Source of the DNA: Thermothielavioides terrestris NRRL 8126
Lineage: Eukaryota; Ascomycota; Sordariomycetes; Sordariales; Chaetomiaceae
Reading direction: 5' to 3'
Length of the DNA stretch: 64,000 nt
Assembly (NCBI RefSeq): GCF_000226115.1
Contig: NC_016462.1
Coordinates: 1,736,001-1,800,000, forward strand
The position numbers were made by a program, and so were the translations under genes. Under the pieces are notes generated by a model. It was given only the letters and a program-made list of their open reading frames with translations. It searched no databases and was not told where the DNA came from. Positions 11,466-23,884 of this stretch are shown in pieces (positions within the stretch are counted from its first letter, which is position 1; each line of letters begins with the position of its first letter).

Positions 11466-12689
11466 TCATGACCTCCCCTTGCGGAAGCGAGCCCTCGCAA
11501 ACGCAGGACAGGGGGCATCGCCGCCCTTGATGCCGCCCAACAACCAGTCCGTCAGACCGACCACCTTGGCGCCGACGCCCTTCTCCCACTGGCCGCCCTC
11601 CTGCACATTCTCGATCGTGTGGCTCAGGATGCGCCCCTCGCTGTCAAAATCGAAGATAAACAGCCCCGTGAACTCCTTGTCGCTCGCCCCCACGGGCTGT
11701 GCCATGCCAACTGGCGCCTTCACCTCGGTTTCGGCGCTATCCCCATCACCGGCCCCCGCTCCCTCCTTCCGCTTCCCAGCCTCCGCTTCCCCCTTTCCAC
11801 CTCCGGAGCCGACCGCTGCGTCACCGCCGCCCTGCTTCTGACTAGTCACAAACCCCAACAGGCCCTTCTTCCCGATGCGCCCGCCGCCGCCAACCGTGCG
11901 CCACCGCACGACCAGCTGCTCGCCGCAGGCGCCCTCGGGCCGGCGCCAGCCGCCGGCGCCGTCGCCGTCGTCGTGCCGGAGGCGGTGGTACGGCATGACG
12001 ACGGGGTGGTCGACCATGCGGGCCGACAGGATCTCGAGGCGGACGTTGCCGACCAGCGGCACGCGGTTCCACGCGATCGGGCTCGACCACAGCGCGGCGA
12101 TGTAGGCCACGCGGCCGGTCACGGTCGGCAGGTGCGGGTGCGTCGACGGGAACAGGTGCAGCGTGATGTGCGGCGAGAGCACCTCCTGCGGGAGCGGCGT
12201 CTGGAGGAGCGTGGGCAGGCGCTCTTGTAGGATGCGCAGGGCTGGCGGGAGGTAAAATTAAGAGAGGTTGGTTAGTGAACCGGCAAGAGAGAGAGAGGGG
12301 AGGAGGAGGGGGGAAGGGCAGGGAGGGAGCCGCTTACTCTTCCCGAGCTTGACTTTTCTGGGGTCGGGCGGCTTGTCAGTCGGGTCGTGGGATAATAGCG
12401 GGCGGTGCGCGGTGAACCAGACCGCGGGGAGCGGTTCTTGTCGAATGTTGGAGTCATGGAGAGTCGGTACGGCTTTCCTGCACGGGGATGGTCGGGGAAG
12501 AGCCCGTGAGGCGGTCGTCGAGAGATGCAGTGCCAGTAACGGTGAAGGTGGATATGCGCATGGTTGCCGCTGCTGGCTGATTGCTGCTGCTGCGTGTCGC
12601 CATGGTTTCGACGCCGTTCGCACCGTGTGGCCGTGCAAGGGACAGCGACAGCGACAGCGACAGCGCGGTATCCTCGTGGGTGCGGACAT
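11466..12689 (-). CDS. Probable mitochondrial protein with NTF2/SnoaL-like C-terminal region
   Basis: A protein of 375 residues. Exons are 12689..12338 and 12241..11466. The N-terminal 70 residues are rich in Arg, Ser, Ala and His with almost no acids, as in a mitochondrial presequence. The conserved part runs from LRILQERLPTLLQTPLPQ (about 119-136) through LPTVTGRVAYIAALWSSPIAWNR to a C-terminal block FIFDFDSEGRILSHTIENVQ followed by a Trp-rich tail. The closing EG.I..H.IE pattern is typical of NTF2/SnoaL-like cone folds. A Gly/Lys/Ala linker (about 235-275) separates the two blocks. I cannot name the family with certainty; related proteins are annotated only as conserved fungal mitochondrial proteins. 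The gene is convergent with the SET gene and divergent from ypt1. Confidence 0.75.
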
Positions 12690-13726
12690 TTGGTCGTTGG
12701 GCGTGGTGAGGTGCCCTCCCGCTTTTAAGCTTTAGCGGGCAGTCGACTGCCCGACGCTCAATGCGATCAATCCCACTCAGATGTGGGTTTATTCGATGTG
12801 AGTAGTGTTTGATCGCTCTCGCCTGCGGCCAGGATGATGTCAGTGATTGGGGGATTGGGTTTCTTCAGGTCAGTATCTACATGACGCATAACTCGTGTAC
12901 TGCGGTGTTAAATAAAGTACTACCGCCCCGCTAAGCTTATATATACCGTTAGTTGACAATTCCAATTCTTGATAAGGTACTGCCATAACTCCTCCGTACT
13001 GTGCACGCACTGCTGTGAAAATAAATCCTCGTTATTCCGTGGTTATCTTATACAGAACTATGTTTATCTAGGCCTTCCTTTCCAACAACGATAACTAACA
13101 TGATGTGAGGCTGTGTCTCGCTTGGTGAACAGGCCTCTGGACACCTGCCCGAGCCGGCTGACTGTGGCCAGCTGGCAGCCAGTCTGCGAGGAACCACGCT
13201 GCAATGTCACGAGTTCGATAATCTTCGAGTCACTTGCCCCTGGAAACGCAGGAAGCATCCTTGATGGGACTCGAAAAGAAGCGTGTTCTCCATGTCAGTC
13301 TTGGGATTTTCTACACGATAAGGTACTCCGTCCAGAGTATTTCATATTCCGTACTCCGTGGATCCTCTGGCTTCCACCTGCTTCCCCTTTTCCAGAAGCA
13401 TGTGTCAGAAAGGTGAAAACGGACCCCACTGGGTGCTGGAGGCGGCTGGATAAGGGTCACGTGAGCTGAGCCCCTGTCCCTGCGCTGCCACCCCGGCCAA
13501 GCTGGGTTTCCGCGAACCAACCAATTGTTCTGGCGCCCTGACAGCAGCCTTCCCACTTCCAAGCGTTCAGAGCACCGACCAACCGAGCGACCTGCTGCCT
13601 TCCACATCATCAACCTCCCGACGTCCCTTCAACAATCCGCCTGTTCTCCACCTTTCATCAACCACGCCCGCTCCTCCTTGGACTGGTTCCATCTTTGACG
13701 CTTGTCGCATCTAACCTTCAAGCACC
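12690..13726. other. Divergent promoter region upstream of ypt1
   Basis: About 1 kb between two start codons. The part at 12880-13075 is clearly AT-richer than its surroundings (TTATATATACC near 12947) and has no coding potential. TACTCCG motifs occur at about 12992, 13324 and 13352. The last 100 bases before ypt1 are CT-rich, as usual for highly expressed fungal genes. Confidence 0.55.
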
Positions 13727-14698
13727 ATGAATCCCGAGTAGTACGTCGGCTTGCACGGATGCCCTCCGCCTTTGTTTGCTGCTGACGCCGTTGCTTCTCT
13801 TCAGGGTCTCCTCCCCCGACTGCCCGCCAGCCCTTGCGATGCCCACCGACTTGGCATAGTCTCGGCGTCCCTGTCGCTGACAACTTGCCAGATACGACTA
13901 CCTCTTCAAGCTGCTGCTCATCGGAGACTCCGGTGTCGGCAAGTCTTGCCTGCTCCTGCGGTTCGCGGACGACACCTACACCGAGTCCTACATCTCGACC
14001 ATCGGTGTTGACTTCGTATGTGGCTCTCCGGTAAACGACTCCATGTCGCCAGCGACTGACCCTCGGCAGAAAATCCGGACGATCGAGCTCGATGGCAAGA
14101 CGGTGAAGCTACAAATTGTGCGTTCGTCCCAGTAACCCCGGCCGCGGCTGATCACGATGGCCAGGCGCAGAGGCGGGGAGGCAGAGTTCTCGGCTGACTG
14201 GAGTACAGTGGGACACTGCCGGCCAAGAACGGTTCCGGACCATCACGTCGTCCTACTACCGGGGTGCCCACGGCATCTGCGTCGTCTACGATGTCACCGA
14301 TATGGACAGCTTCAACAACGTCAAGCAGTGGCTGCAGGAAATTGACAGGTATGCCACTGAAGGCGTCAACAAGCTGCTTGTAGGAAACAAGAGCGATATG
14401 GCCGACAAGAAGGTGGTCGAGTACACCGTGGCCAAGGTATGTCCCACTCCTTCCAGAGCGTCAGCCTAGGCAGCAGCGCTAACTATGACTTGTTCAGGAA
14501 TTCGCCGACAGCCTCGGCATCCCATTCCTCGAGACGTCGGCCAAGAACGCCAGCAACGTCGAGCAGGCCTTCCTGACCATGGCCCGCCAAATCAAGGAGC
14601 GCATGGGCAGCAGCATCGCCACCAACAACACGAAAGCCAACGTCAACGTCTCGCCCGGCCACGGTGTCTCCAACAGCCAGTCCGGCGGTTGCTGCTAA
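13727..14698 (+). CDS. ypt1: Rab family GTPase Ypt1/Rab1
   Basis: A small GTPase that controls ER-to-Golgi vesicle tethering and early autophagy. It cycles on membranes through a prenylated C-terminus. Five exons (13727..13737, 13892..14015, 14070..14117, 14209..14436, 14498..14698) give 203 residues, the usual length. Visible motifs are the P-loop GDSGVGKS (15-22), the Rab1 effector region [14 protein letters not shown] with switch I, WDTAGQE (62-68, switch II), NKSD (guanine specificity), ETSAK, and the C-terminal double cysteine GGCC for geranylgeranylation. The first exon codes only for MNPE minus one base (11 nt), so exon 1 is easily missed by gene finders; splicing at GA|GTAGTA yields MNPEYDYLFK as in other fungi. 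Orthology is near certain. Confidence 0.97.
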
Positions 14699-16109
14699 GC
14701 GGCCTGTCACCCACCTAGTTCGCCATTTGATGTTGCTGTTGCTCTCGGGTGTTAAAGGGTTTTTTGCATCGGATGGTTTTTCCTTTCCCGGACACTTCGG
14801 AGGGCGTGGTTAGATCTGCGGAGAGTACATCTGCCTTTTGGGGGAAAGAAGCTGGTTCTGTCTTGGACTTTGCTGCGCAGTCGGAGCCCCCAAACCCCTG
14901 GGGATTTTCTTCGGCTCCTGCGTAATCTGCCCTAAGGAGGAATCAGCTTTCCAAAGCTCAGGGCCGAGGTTGCCTCTCAAGGGACAGGAGAAGCTGGATG
15001 GAAGGCAACAGGCGCTACTGGGGACGGAACAGGGCCGACTGGGTCTGAACAGGAGTTGCCCCTTTTCCTTACCGCTAGTACTATCGCCCGCTGCCTTGCC
15101 TATTGCGACTTACAGCTCGTGTCTGTGTATTTTCCCATTTGGTCATAACTGGGCTTGTTTTGCTTATTGATTACACCGCGGTTTCCTTGAACGTTTTGTT
15201 CATGTGGTTCTTCATAATATACACGAGATCCTGGTCTTTTGCTGGTGGTCTTTGAGTACCCCGTTGTTTGGGGGATGGCTGTTCAGTGCAGCTCAAATGA
15301 ACCGAGGGGTTACCTCACTCCGTTCCTCATGCAACGCAAGATCGTCGTCATCTTTAGGTTCATCTTGTGCTACAGGCGGCGGCGGGCTTTCGCTACCCGA
15401 CTTCAGGTGAGTAGATGCCCCTACATTGGGCCCTGTTCGCCGGTGACCTCATCAGGGATGTGTACCTACTTAAACAAAGGCGAGGGACGATGAGGCGCTG
15501 AGTGGCGTCGATTCGCTTTCTGGAACTAGTCGATTCCAGTTGTCTATTGACTCAAACACACTGCCACTCTCCGCCTAGGTACTCGCGCTCTCTCCGAGAC
15601 TTCACTGGCAACGCCTCGGTATGTACGCGATCGCCACCTCTGGCTGGTGGCTAGCTGGTTCTGATTCGGTATGTATGGTATCATAACAACACAAACACAG
15701 AGAAAAAGAAAAAGAAAAAAAAGAAGAAAAAAAAAAGAAGAAAAAAAAAGAAAAAAAGAAGGAATGCAACACGCTGCTGCTTGGATATCTTAGAGACCCT
15801 CACGAACCAGTTAACTTACCCGTCCCAGTAAACCCCAAACGACCAGTCCATCAAAGAAGCAGGTGAATCGCAAAGCCCTCCTCCCGGCAGCCTACCAGAG
15901 CTGAACCAGGCCCAACCCAACAACCCAAACAAGCCCAGTGCACACTGTAGAAACTCCCGAGTTAAAAACATCGATGATCAAGAACACCAGCCCACCCACA
16001 ACGAACACACTGACCGAGGCAGAATAAACAAAAACGACCAAGGAACGAGACGGAAAAGCAGAGGACAAAAGAAAGCAGTAATAAAAAAGAACGTGTTTTT
16101 TCCCATCCA
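14699..16109. other. Convergent intergenic region with A-rich tract
   Basis: The 3' flanks of ypt1 and of the minus-strand gene ending at 16110. Apart from the A/G-only tract at 15700-15763, no gene or repeat is recognisable. Confidence 0.55.
15700..15763. repeat. A-rich (AAAAAG)n-like microsatellite
   Basis: A 64-base run made only of A and G, built from AGAAAAAG/AAAAAAGAAG units. It is non-coding and probably length-variable. Confidence 0.85.
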
Positions 16110-19100
16110 TTACGCCAGACCCAACCATCGAAAAGCCTTGCTACTCCGCCCCCTATCAATCTCGTTCCGCCGCCGCAGGAACAGCGGCATCAGCCGGCGC
16201 TCCTCCTCGTCGGGGACGTCGTCCTCGTCATCATCCTCAACGCGACCGCCACCGTCGTCGTAGTTGTAGCCGTCCTGCATCGCCGCCGCCGCCTCCCTGT
16301 GATGATACCGCTGCTGCTGGTGGTGATAATGACGATGATGAGTTCTCTTCATGATTTGATGATGATCGCTCGCCTCCTCGTCAGCGATGAGCCTGGTGCC
16401 GTCGCCGTCGGCGCCGCCGCCGCGGCGGCCGGGTGAGAGCGGAGCGGAGTCTTGCTTGAGATGGCGGGTTCCCCCGCTCGCAGGGGTGTTGTTGGTGTTG
16501 TTGGGGGCGGTGACGATGGTGGGGGCGGCAGCAGTGGAAGGCGAATGGGGCGGCGGCGCGTAGTTGACCTCGCCCCAGCGGATCGTGGTGCCGGCGGCAC
16601 CAGCCGGGGGCGAGGGTCTGCGGGCGGCGAGCCGGTGCTCGCTGCTGTAGCTGCCTTTGTTGGGGCTGGTGAGGCTGGATACTGAGGAGGGCGCGATGCT
16701 GGGTGGGTGCTGGGGCGGAGCGGCTTGGTCGGTGGGCGACGACGGCGGTGTGATAACCAGGGTTGAGACCGACACGCGGGACGGTTCCTTTTGGCTGGGC
16801 CGAGGTGACTTGGGGCCGGCCGTGGGGAGAGAGATGCTGAGGTTTGAATGAGCCTTCCGTGGAGGCGGCGGGGCGGGGGGCTTGTAGAGCGGGCGGTCGG
16901 GGATGTAGAAGTCCGAGATGGAGATCAGGCTCTCACGGATGGCAGCAATAAAGGCGGCTGTTTCGAAGCCGGTGGCGGAGGAGGCGAGAAGGAAGTTCGC
17001 CTTGGAGAAGGAGCAGGGGCCGACGAAGGCGCCGGACAGGCGTGAGCCCCGGCGGGTGAGGGAACGGAAGCCCTCGCTGGGACGGCGAGACGCGGCCGGG
17101 TCTGAAGGTGACTGCGAAGTGGATGAGACATCGCTATTGATGATGCCCACCACCTTCATCATCTCGGTGCCGATGAGGGCTTGCAGAGCGAGGATGGTCG
17201 GGAGATGCTCCGCTGGGTACTCGATGAGCAGGAAGCGGACGTCCGGATGGGTGGCCAGGTAGGTTTCGAGATGGGGTATAATCAACGCGGCTAGCAGAGT
17301 GCGGTCCGCAAAGGGGTTGCTCTGGGTCTGCTTTGTCAATGGCTGAGCAGTAAACGCCTGCATAGCGTTGGCGATAAGATACCTAGTCTCTGTTAGTTGT
17401 CACCGTTCCTCTTCCAGCCTCGATCCAGACGACGTACCGTACATCCAACCGCCCGCTGCGCGAGAGACCGTTGGTTTTGAACCCCAGTTTCTCCAGCTGG
17501 CCGACGATCTCTGACAGCCGGTCTTTCTTGACGCCCGTCTCGGCGCCGACAGCCAGCATCAAGTCCAGCCTGCTCTCGCCGGCAGGGGACAAGACCTGCC
17601 CGTCGCACTCCAGATGCTTCCATAAACCACCATCTGCAGGGAACTCGGCAGTCTCGGAGAAGCGGCGATCCTGGAGGGGAAAGCGAGAACCGAGGAAGGA
17701 CCGCAGGAAGTTCTGGATGGAAACGGCAGTCTCGTGGCCGACGCTGATGCTGTAGAGCCTCGTAGCCGGCGGAGGGATGGCTATGGAGTTTGTCTCCAGC
17801 AGCGTCGGGGAGTTATTCGGCGTGGGCAGGCCGTGAACCAGGTCGTTTCGCACCCAGGGCATAACTGTGCCGCTGGCGTTCGCCTTCCTGGACGGAATGT
17901 CGTCGGCTTCCTGTTCCTCTTCCATTTCCAAGTGACTCGTCTCTGCAGCCCGCGAACTGCATTGATCAGGCACGCTGGGCCCCGATAGCGAATGTCGCGT
18001 AGTCCTACAGGCGTTGCTGAGGCGCCTGAAGACGAACTCGCTGAGTTCGTCCGGCGTCTCGGCAGTGAAGTGAAACACCAGGTCCTCAAGGAGCGGCAGG
18101 GCTCCATTGCGCAGCCGCTCCTCGGTCTCCTCACCTGGAGCGTTAAACGGCACTGTGCCATCTGGGCCCTCATTCTGTGGCGCATTTGGTGCATGTTCGG
18201 GTGCTGCCTCGCCGGGCATCTCGGCTAAGTCGTCCGGCTCGCTGCCATCGCGATCTGGTTTCTGCCTGGGTGACAAGTTCGACTCCGCTGTCTGCGACCT
18301 CCTGTGACGGGGACCGAAGAGTGACTGGTCCTGCGGCCAGGATATGCAGGCCGAGGCTTGTGGTGGCGGCGGGATGCGGATTCTCAACGGCGGCCTACGC
18401 GGAGTGACCACAACGGATTTTGCCGTGGTATCTGAGTCGGGAAAAAGTGCCGCACTCTGAGGCTGAATGCCGTGCGGCGACGGCGGTTTGGATCGCCGTG
18501 AGCTCTTCCCCCCCGACCGCGACGGGATGTCAACCAGCTTGACGGTGAAGGCCATGTCCGGAGCAGGCGGCTGGAGAAACTCGGTCTCTTTGTCGAGTGC
18601 ATCGGCGGCCCTCATGGCGCGGATGATGGGGTCCTCGATGGCCTCGTCTTCGGCGTCCAGGTATCGTGCCCACACATCCGGGTGCTGGCATGGCTCCTCG
18701 CCACATGCTCCCCCGTCTGGGTCCTCGAATCCCGCGCTGCTCTCAATTGGTGTCGTGCTAGTCTGGAGGCATGAGGACCTCGCCGATGACAGCCTAGCGG
18801 CATCGTTGCTCGCCAGGCGGATGAAAGTGGCATATGCCTCCTCGATGTCCCCGTTCGTCTCGTGCTCCATTATGGAGGATAGACAGGCGGCTCGCGCCGA
18901 TATTGTTCCTCCGTGCAGGAAGACAAGCCGGTTGCCGTCTCCTACTGTGCGATGTCGCAGGAACTCCTGTGCCTCGGCATGCCGTGCCTGGGCAGCTGTG
19001 TGGTACCGACGGATGAGCTCCCGCGTGTCGAAGGGTGCCTCCGGGTCGGTGGCCTTCAAGTAATGTTGGAGACTGGGGAGGATGAGAACCTGGCGGGAGG

Positions 19101-19194
19101 TCGGGAGAAGACGCAATTGGGTCGACACGAGCTCCGAGGGGCCCTCCAGGGCAACAATATGCCCACGCCGCCCCGGGGCGATCGGCAGGGCCAT
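16110..19194 (-). CDS. Large conserved fungal protein of unknown function (mucin-like, Ser/Pro-rich)
   Basis: A protein of 1,009 residues. Exons are 19194..17438 and 17382..16110, joined by a 55-nt intron that gives RLDVR|YLIANAM. The true start is MALPIAPGRRGHIVALEGPS. Two ordered regions are visible. One is at the N-terminus (about 1-120: alpha/beta, ending HRTVGDGNRLVFLHGGTISA). The other spans the intron (about 480-700) and contains LDLMLAVGAETG, YLIANAMQAFTAQPL and HPDVRFLLIEYPAEHLPTIL. Between and after them the chain is Ser/Pro-rich and probably disordered; the tail is His-rich (about 930-960) then acidic (DDDEDDVPDEEE). No signal peptide or membrane segment is clear. Homologues are often called gastric mucin-like from composition alone, which is not informative. 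I do not recognise an enzymatic motif. Confidence 0.8.
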
Positions 19195-22050
19195 GCTTGG
19201 GAGCTGACGATTCGGACTCGTCTGGCGATTGCTCCAGGAGCAGGGGAGGCCTCGAGATCGTCGCAGCCACCCTTGATATTGCACTAGAGGTCGGTCGATG
19301 CAAACAGAGCTGGGCGGGGAGTTCTAGAATACAAGAAAAAGAAAGAAATAATATCAGAGCGACTGCGGATTCCCGGTGAAGTCCGTTGGAGTTGCTCTCC
19401 CAGATCGAGCCAACGGCATTGCAATGCTCAAGCGAGTGGCTTCAAAAAAGAAAAAGCATGATCGCCCAAACATGCAGGGACCGGGACCCAGTTGGAAATC
19501 TCGAGGACGGAGAACTTGAGGGGGTGGCTTGCAGGGCGGCCATGGAGATGAGAACCCGGAAAGTGACAAGTGACGAGACAGCGGACCTTTCTGGGACCTT
19601 TCGGATGGTGTCGGTGGGCTGCAGCCAGCCCGACTGCATAACTATCCTGCGGCTTTGGGCTGTGTGTGAGCCTGAATCTTGGCCCAACTTCTCAGTCATC
19701 ACGCAGGCGCCGCCAAGTTGCACACATGCATGCATGGAGTGTGCATAGCTAGGTACCTTCAGACGTGGAAAGTTGACACCGAAGGCGGTTAGTTCGCGGT
19801 AAGCAAACAAAACGCCTCAAGCCTGTGGTTGGAGCTGGGAACGAGATGAAAGCTGGAAGGGGGGCTTGGCATGTGCGTGGGGGGGAATGCCCATCATGGC
19901 TTTTGGATGGCCCATTTGCTGTCCCCAGAAACCCTCCCAGGTCGGTGCATTCCCACAGACATTGGTTCGAACCAGAGATCGTCGACTGCAGACGGGGATG
20001 CTTGGTGGTCTGCGCGACTTTCCTTCGTTTCTTCCGTCCGGTCCCACGCGGTATGTTGTCTGGGCGAACATGCAGCAGTTAATGTAGAAGCCGCACTCTC
20101 CCGGATACTTAGCATCAGGCTAAGACCACAGCAGGCACATGATTGGCCATCTAAATCTTGAAACAATGCTGTGTGATGTGAGATGGTCAAACCTGGGGAC
20201 ATCGCGGAGGTGGACGGAAAAAACGAATCCATACGAAGTTCTTGTAAGCGCTGGTGTGTACGGAATACACCACCCATCGCGAGACCCGGTGCCATGCCAC
20301 CAACGGAAACTAGCACAGCGCGCTTTTTGGGCTACGAACGTTGCCAGATGCGGCAAGACGGAGCAAGGCTATGCTTTCAGCTCTGCACGCGAGTTGCCGT
20401 AGACGTTATCAGCCCCCAAAGACGAGAGTGCTCGCATTGGGAGGCGAGAAGCGAGCAGCGAGAAGCGGGAGCAGTCACCGTCGCCAAATGATCGCCTGTT
20501 CCGTGATGGAAACGTGCAAAAGTGTGAGCATACAAGGCAACGGCTGGAAGTTGCAAAGGCGGCAGCCGTCCACGGGTGCGCCTGAGATTGATGAGTTGGT
20601 TAACAATCGCCGGAAGGGCAACCCCTGCATGGCTCGAGTTAATCCGAGCAAGACAGGGGTGTGCTCCGGAAGCGGGGGCCGCAGGGCTGAAATGCCGGGT
20701 ACCTAAACCAGTGGACACAACGGACGATCCGTACACTGGAGGGAAATGTGCCCGACGATGATTTGCGGTGGGCACCTTCCTTTAAAGCACACCTCGCGTC
20801 AACGATGACTATCCCCGATCTGGATTGACACGACGCAAAAATAGCTGGCAACTTGGTTAGAGTCCTGTGATAGGCCGGGTGCCCTGTCACTTTCACCTCC
20901 AATGGCTCTCTGATCTTTTGCCTGTTTGTCATCCGGACCAATCGTATTGATCTAACTGGTGTAGCTGCGCCAGAGCCCGGTGAGGCTTTGGGCAAGGTGC
21001 CCAACACAAAAATCACCAAAGAAGCGCCACCTTTCCAGACCTGTTGTGTACATTACATGCCCATTCAATGAGGCCTGGTATGGCCGCGTAACCGTGCCCT
21101 GGCTACAGCGTCGTGTGTAGGTAATTACCAGGTATGCGTTGTGCTGCGTCCAGACAACTCTGTGCAACGCTCTGCCGGAAACACATAGGTAGTCTCCGGG
21201 AGTTAACGTTACATTGCGGCGGTTCGGGCATGCCACTCCCATAGCCGTGTTGCTGCCGCCAACAAGCGCTAGCCGCGCCCACTCACTGACACCTTGCAAG
21301 TGATTGACATAGCAGCACATATTGCTCCTAGGCGGGTGCGGACGGCGATGCGACTCTGCGCTGGCTTGAGCCTCGCTTGAGCATGCAGCTTGGGACGGCA
21401 TCCACAGCTGGTTTGGTGTTTGAAGGCCCCCTAACGTTTTTTTTTTTCGCAGCTCGTACTACTATCACACAGGGTACAGCACGCAGTTTGGGTGGTACGG
21501 CACATTCCAGCGAAGTTCCTGACACAGTACCTTGCGCAGCACATGCGGTGTACACATCAAGGCAGTTGGCTTGCTCTGGATCCAGCTGCAGCTGTCCGGC
21601 AACCCCGTGTGTGGCGAAGGTGAGGGGTTCCTTTGAACAGCACTCCAAATCCGGAAGACCAGACATGGGAGGTTCACGAACCATGAAAAATGCATGATCA
21701 AGCTTCTATCTGAGACAGGCGAAGGCCAAGCGTGGCAGCTCTCCGCCATTCGCGGCCACTACCACCGTGCGAGACATCTCCTGTGCTGGGTAACCATCGC
21801 CATGCCCTCAGCTCCCTCCCAGCCCGCCAGGTTTGCCCCGCTTCTCCATGCGCTGCGGCGACCCGTGGAACTGGAGCGGGAGCTTGCAGCTGGTCGTCGG
21901 TCCTGGCAATCAAACTCAATCAACGGTTGGTGGCGCCCGGGATACCACGTGTGCAACTGGTGGGACCACCAGGCGAGAACTTAGGGGTCCAGCGGTGGGC
22001 GATGTGCCGATGATCAAGCGTGGTTTCGAGGCAGCTCGGTCTACGGATAG
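19195..22050. other. Intergenic spacer, no gene seen
   Basis: About 2.9 kb between two minus-strand genes. Frames here are short and featureless. A perfect palindrome TTGGTTCGAACCA-like sequence lies near 19962-19975 and a T10 run near 21437; neither belongs to a recognisable gene. Confidence 0.55.
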
Positions 22051-23401
22051 TTATTCATCATCCTCCATGAGAGCCGCGAGCTCGGCTTCCTCCTCGGCGC
22101 TTAGCAAGCCATTGGCACCGGCCTCCTCTCCCGCCTCCTTGACGGGCTTCTCCTGCTCCCTGACGGCCGCATCCAGGCCGGCCTTCTCCAGCGGCCAGGT
22201 CCGGACCGTGCCGTCGATGCTCACGCTGCAGACCCTCTCGCCCGACCCGCTCGGGCCCCTGAGGAGGACCAGCTCGGTGACCTCGTCGTAGTGTCCCTGC
22301 AGGGAACAGTAGAGCTTCCCCGAAGCTCGGTCCCAAAACTTGATGTCCTCGTCTCTCCCCGCCGTAATCACCCACTGGTCTGTGACAGCCACGGCGCGCA
22401 CGTGGTCTCCGTGATGGAAGGTGTCCTCGCAGGCAAAATTCCGCAGCCTCGACAGGCACTTGGCCGTGCCGTCGCCGCTCGAGGTCCAGAGGTCAGCCTC
22501 GTCGCCGTCGAGGTCGAGCACGAGCTTGTAGACCGTCGTCTCGTGCTCCAGGATGGTCCGGCGGTCCGTGCCCGGCGCGTCCGGAGGCGCCTCGACGACC
22601 TGCTCCCAGCCGTCCAGCCGGATTTTCCACCGACGGATGTGCGGGTCGCTGCTGGCGCTGATGAGGCTGACCTCGTCCGGGGTGGAGGACGCGTGGTCGA
22701 CGGCCAGGTCCTGCACGCTGAGCATGTTGACCACGCTGTCCTGCAGCGTGTGCAGCCGGGCGCCCGAGACAAGGTCCCAGACCACGATCTTCTTGTCGGC
22801 GCCGCCGCTGATCAGGAGGTCCTTGCCCCCTGCCCTAGCGCAAACGACGGCCTTGACAAAGTCTGTGTGGCCGCCGACGTACCTCCGGCCGGGCGCCCTC
22901 GAGGCGAGGTCCCACGACCAGATCGTCTTGTCCCAGCATCCGGCGAAGAGCGTGCCCGAGTTGGGGCCGCCGACGGCGAGGCAGCAGACCGGTGTGGTTG
23001 GGCCGCGGTAAGCCGTTTTGGTGTCATCGGGATCCTGAAGAGCACGGGGAGTCAGAAAAGCGGTGTCGTTTGCCCCGGCGCTGAGACTCATCATGTCCAC
23101 GCACATCCAGCCTGACAAGCCGCACAGCCCCAGCCGCCTCGGCGACTAGGACGGCCGCCGCCGGGGATCTGGGATCGGGCAAGGCAGCGAGGAGCTTCGA
23201 CTTCAGGGAAATGGGGTTCCCATATTTGTTGCCAGCTTTGGCAGCCCGCCGCTGCCTCTTTTCCTGTGCGGCACTGTAGGGAGGGGATGATACGTCAACA
23301 GGGGAACCCCATCTCATTGTTTGCCCCTTTTTTGGGGTGAAGAGGGTCCTCATTTCAACTCACTCGGTCTCAAAAAAGTGCTCAGGGTCGGAGGACTGCA
23401 T
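22051..23401 (-). CDS. WD40-repeat protein
   Basis: A beta-propeller scaffold of 396 residues. Exons are 23401..23364, 23273..23105 and 23034..22051. The start MQSSDPEHFFETD runs into a basic helix (QEKRQRRAAKAG). At least six WD-type blades are recognisable by their closing strands: CWDKTIWSWDL, GADKKIVVWDL, SSDPHIRRWKI, SSGDGTAKCLS, GRDEDIKFWDR and SIDGTVRTWPL. The C-terminus is acidic (EEEAELAALMEDDE). No additional domain is present, so partners and process cannot be inferred. It is divergent from the SepB/Ctf4-type gene with 483 bases between the starts, so the two may share promoter elements. Exon joins are supported by frame closure and by the continuity EAAGAVRLVRLD|DPDDTKTAYRGP. Confidence 0.88.
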
Positions 23402-23884
23402 TTTGGGAAGATTGTGGGAGGAGGAAAAGTCGTGTGAATGTGTGATATTCTCAGATCTTATGAGATAACTGAATGCTGGCTGCCTAGGTAAATACCTAGT
23501 GGAAACCGGGTCTTGTTTTCACTGCTGCCTCGGGCTGCTGAGTGATGGACTGAGTGAACCAGGGCTACCGTTGTGGTGAAAGGCGGTTGAAAAAGGGTCA
23601 GGCGGTGCCAGCTGGCAGGCCACTTCAGGGGATGGAAGGGCGGTGGGGCCGCACTTAAACGCGAAAAGCAATCCGTGTTCTGTAACTAAATGGAAACGCG
23701 GTCAACGCGTCTTCTCACACGCGCTGGGCAACACATCAATGAGAACCGATCACAACAGCCGAAACCCGCTGGTCCCCCCGTCAAATCACAACAACAACCA
23801 TAAAACGGAGGGTGGACACCGGGACATTTGAAGCATCAGCGTTAAATGCCCGATTTCTGCATCGCAGGCCCCAATTGACAGCAC
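23402..23884. promoter_or_regulatory. Bidirectional promoter region between WD40 and SepB/Ctf4-like genes
   Basis: 483 bases separate the two start codons. It contains ACGCG at about 23697 and 23704 and ACACGCGC at 23716, close to the MCB core ACGCGT recognised by MBF-type G1/S factors in fungi (the exact palindrome AACGCG/TCAACGCGTC is at about 23701-23709). That would suit a replication gene, but regulation is inferred, not shown. Confidence 0.4.

Noticed and set aside
19960..19976. Palindrome around GGTTCGAACC as a tRNA B box
   Set aside because: No cloverleaf can be drawn; the palindrome stands alone.
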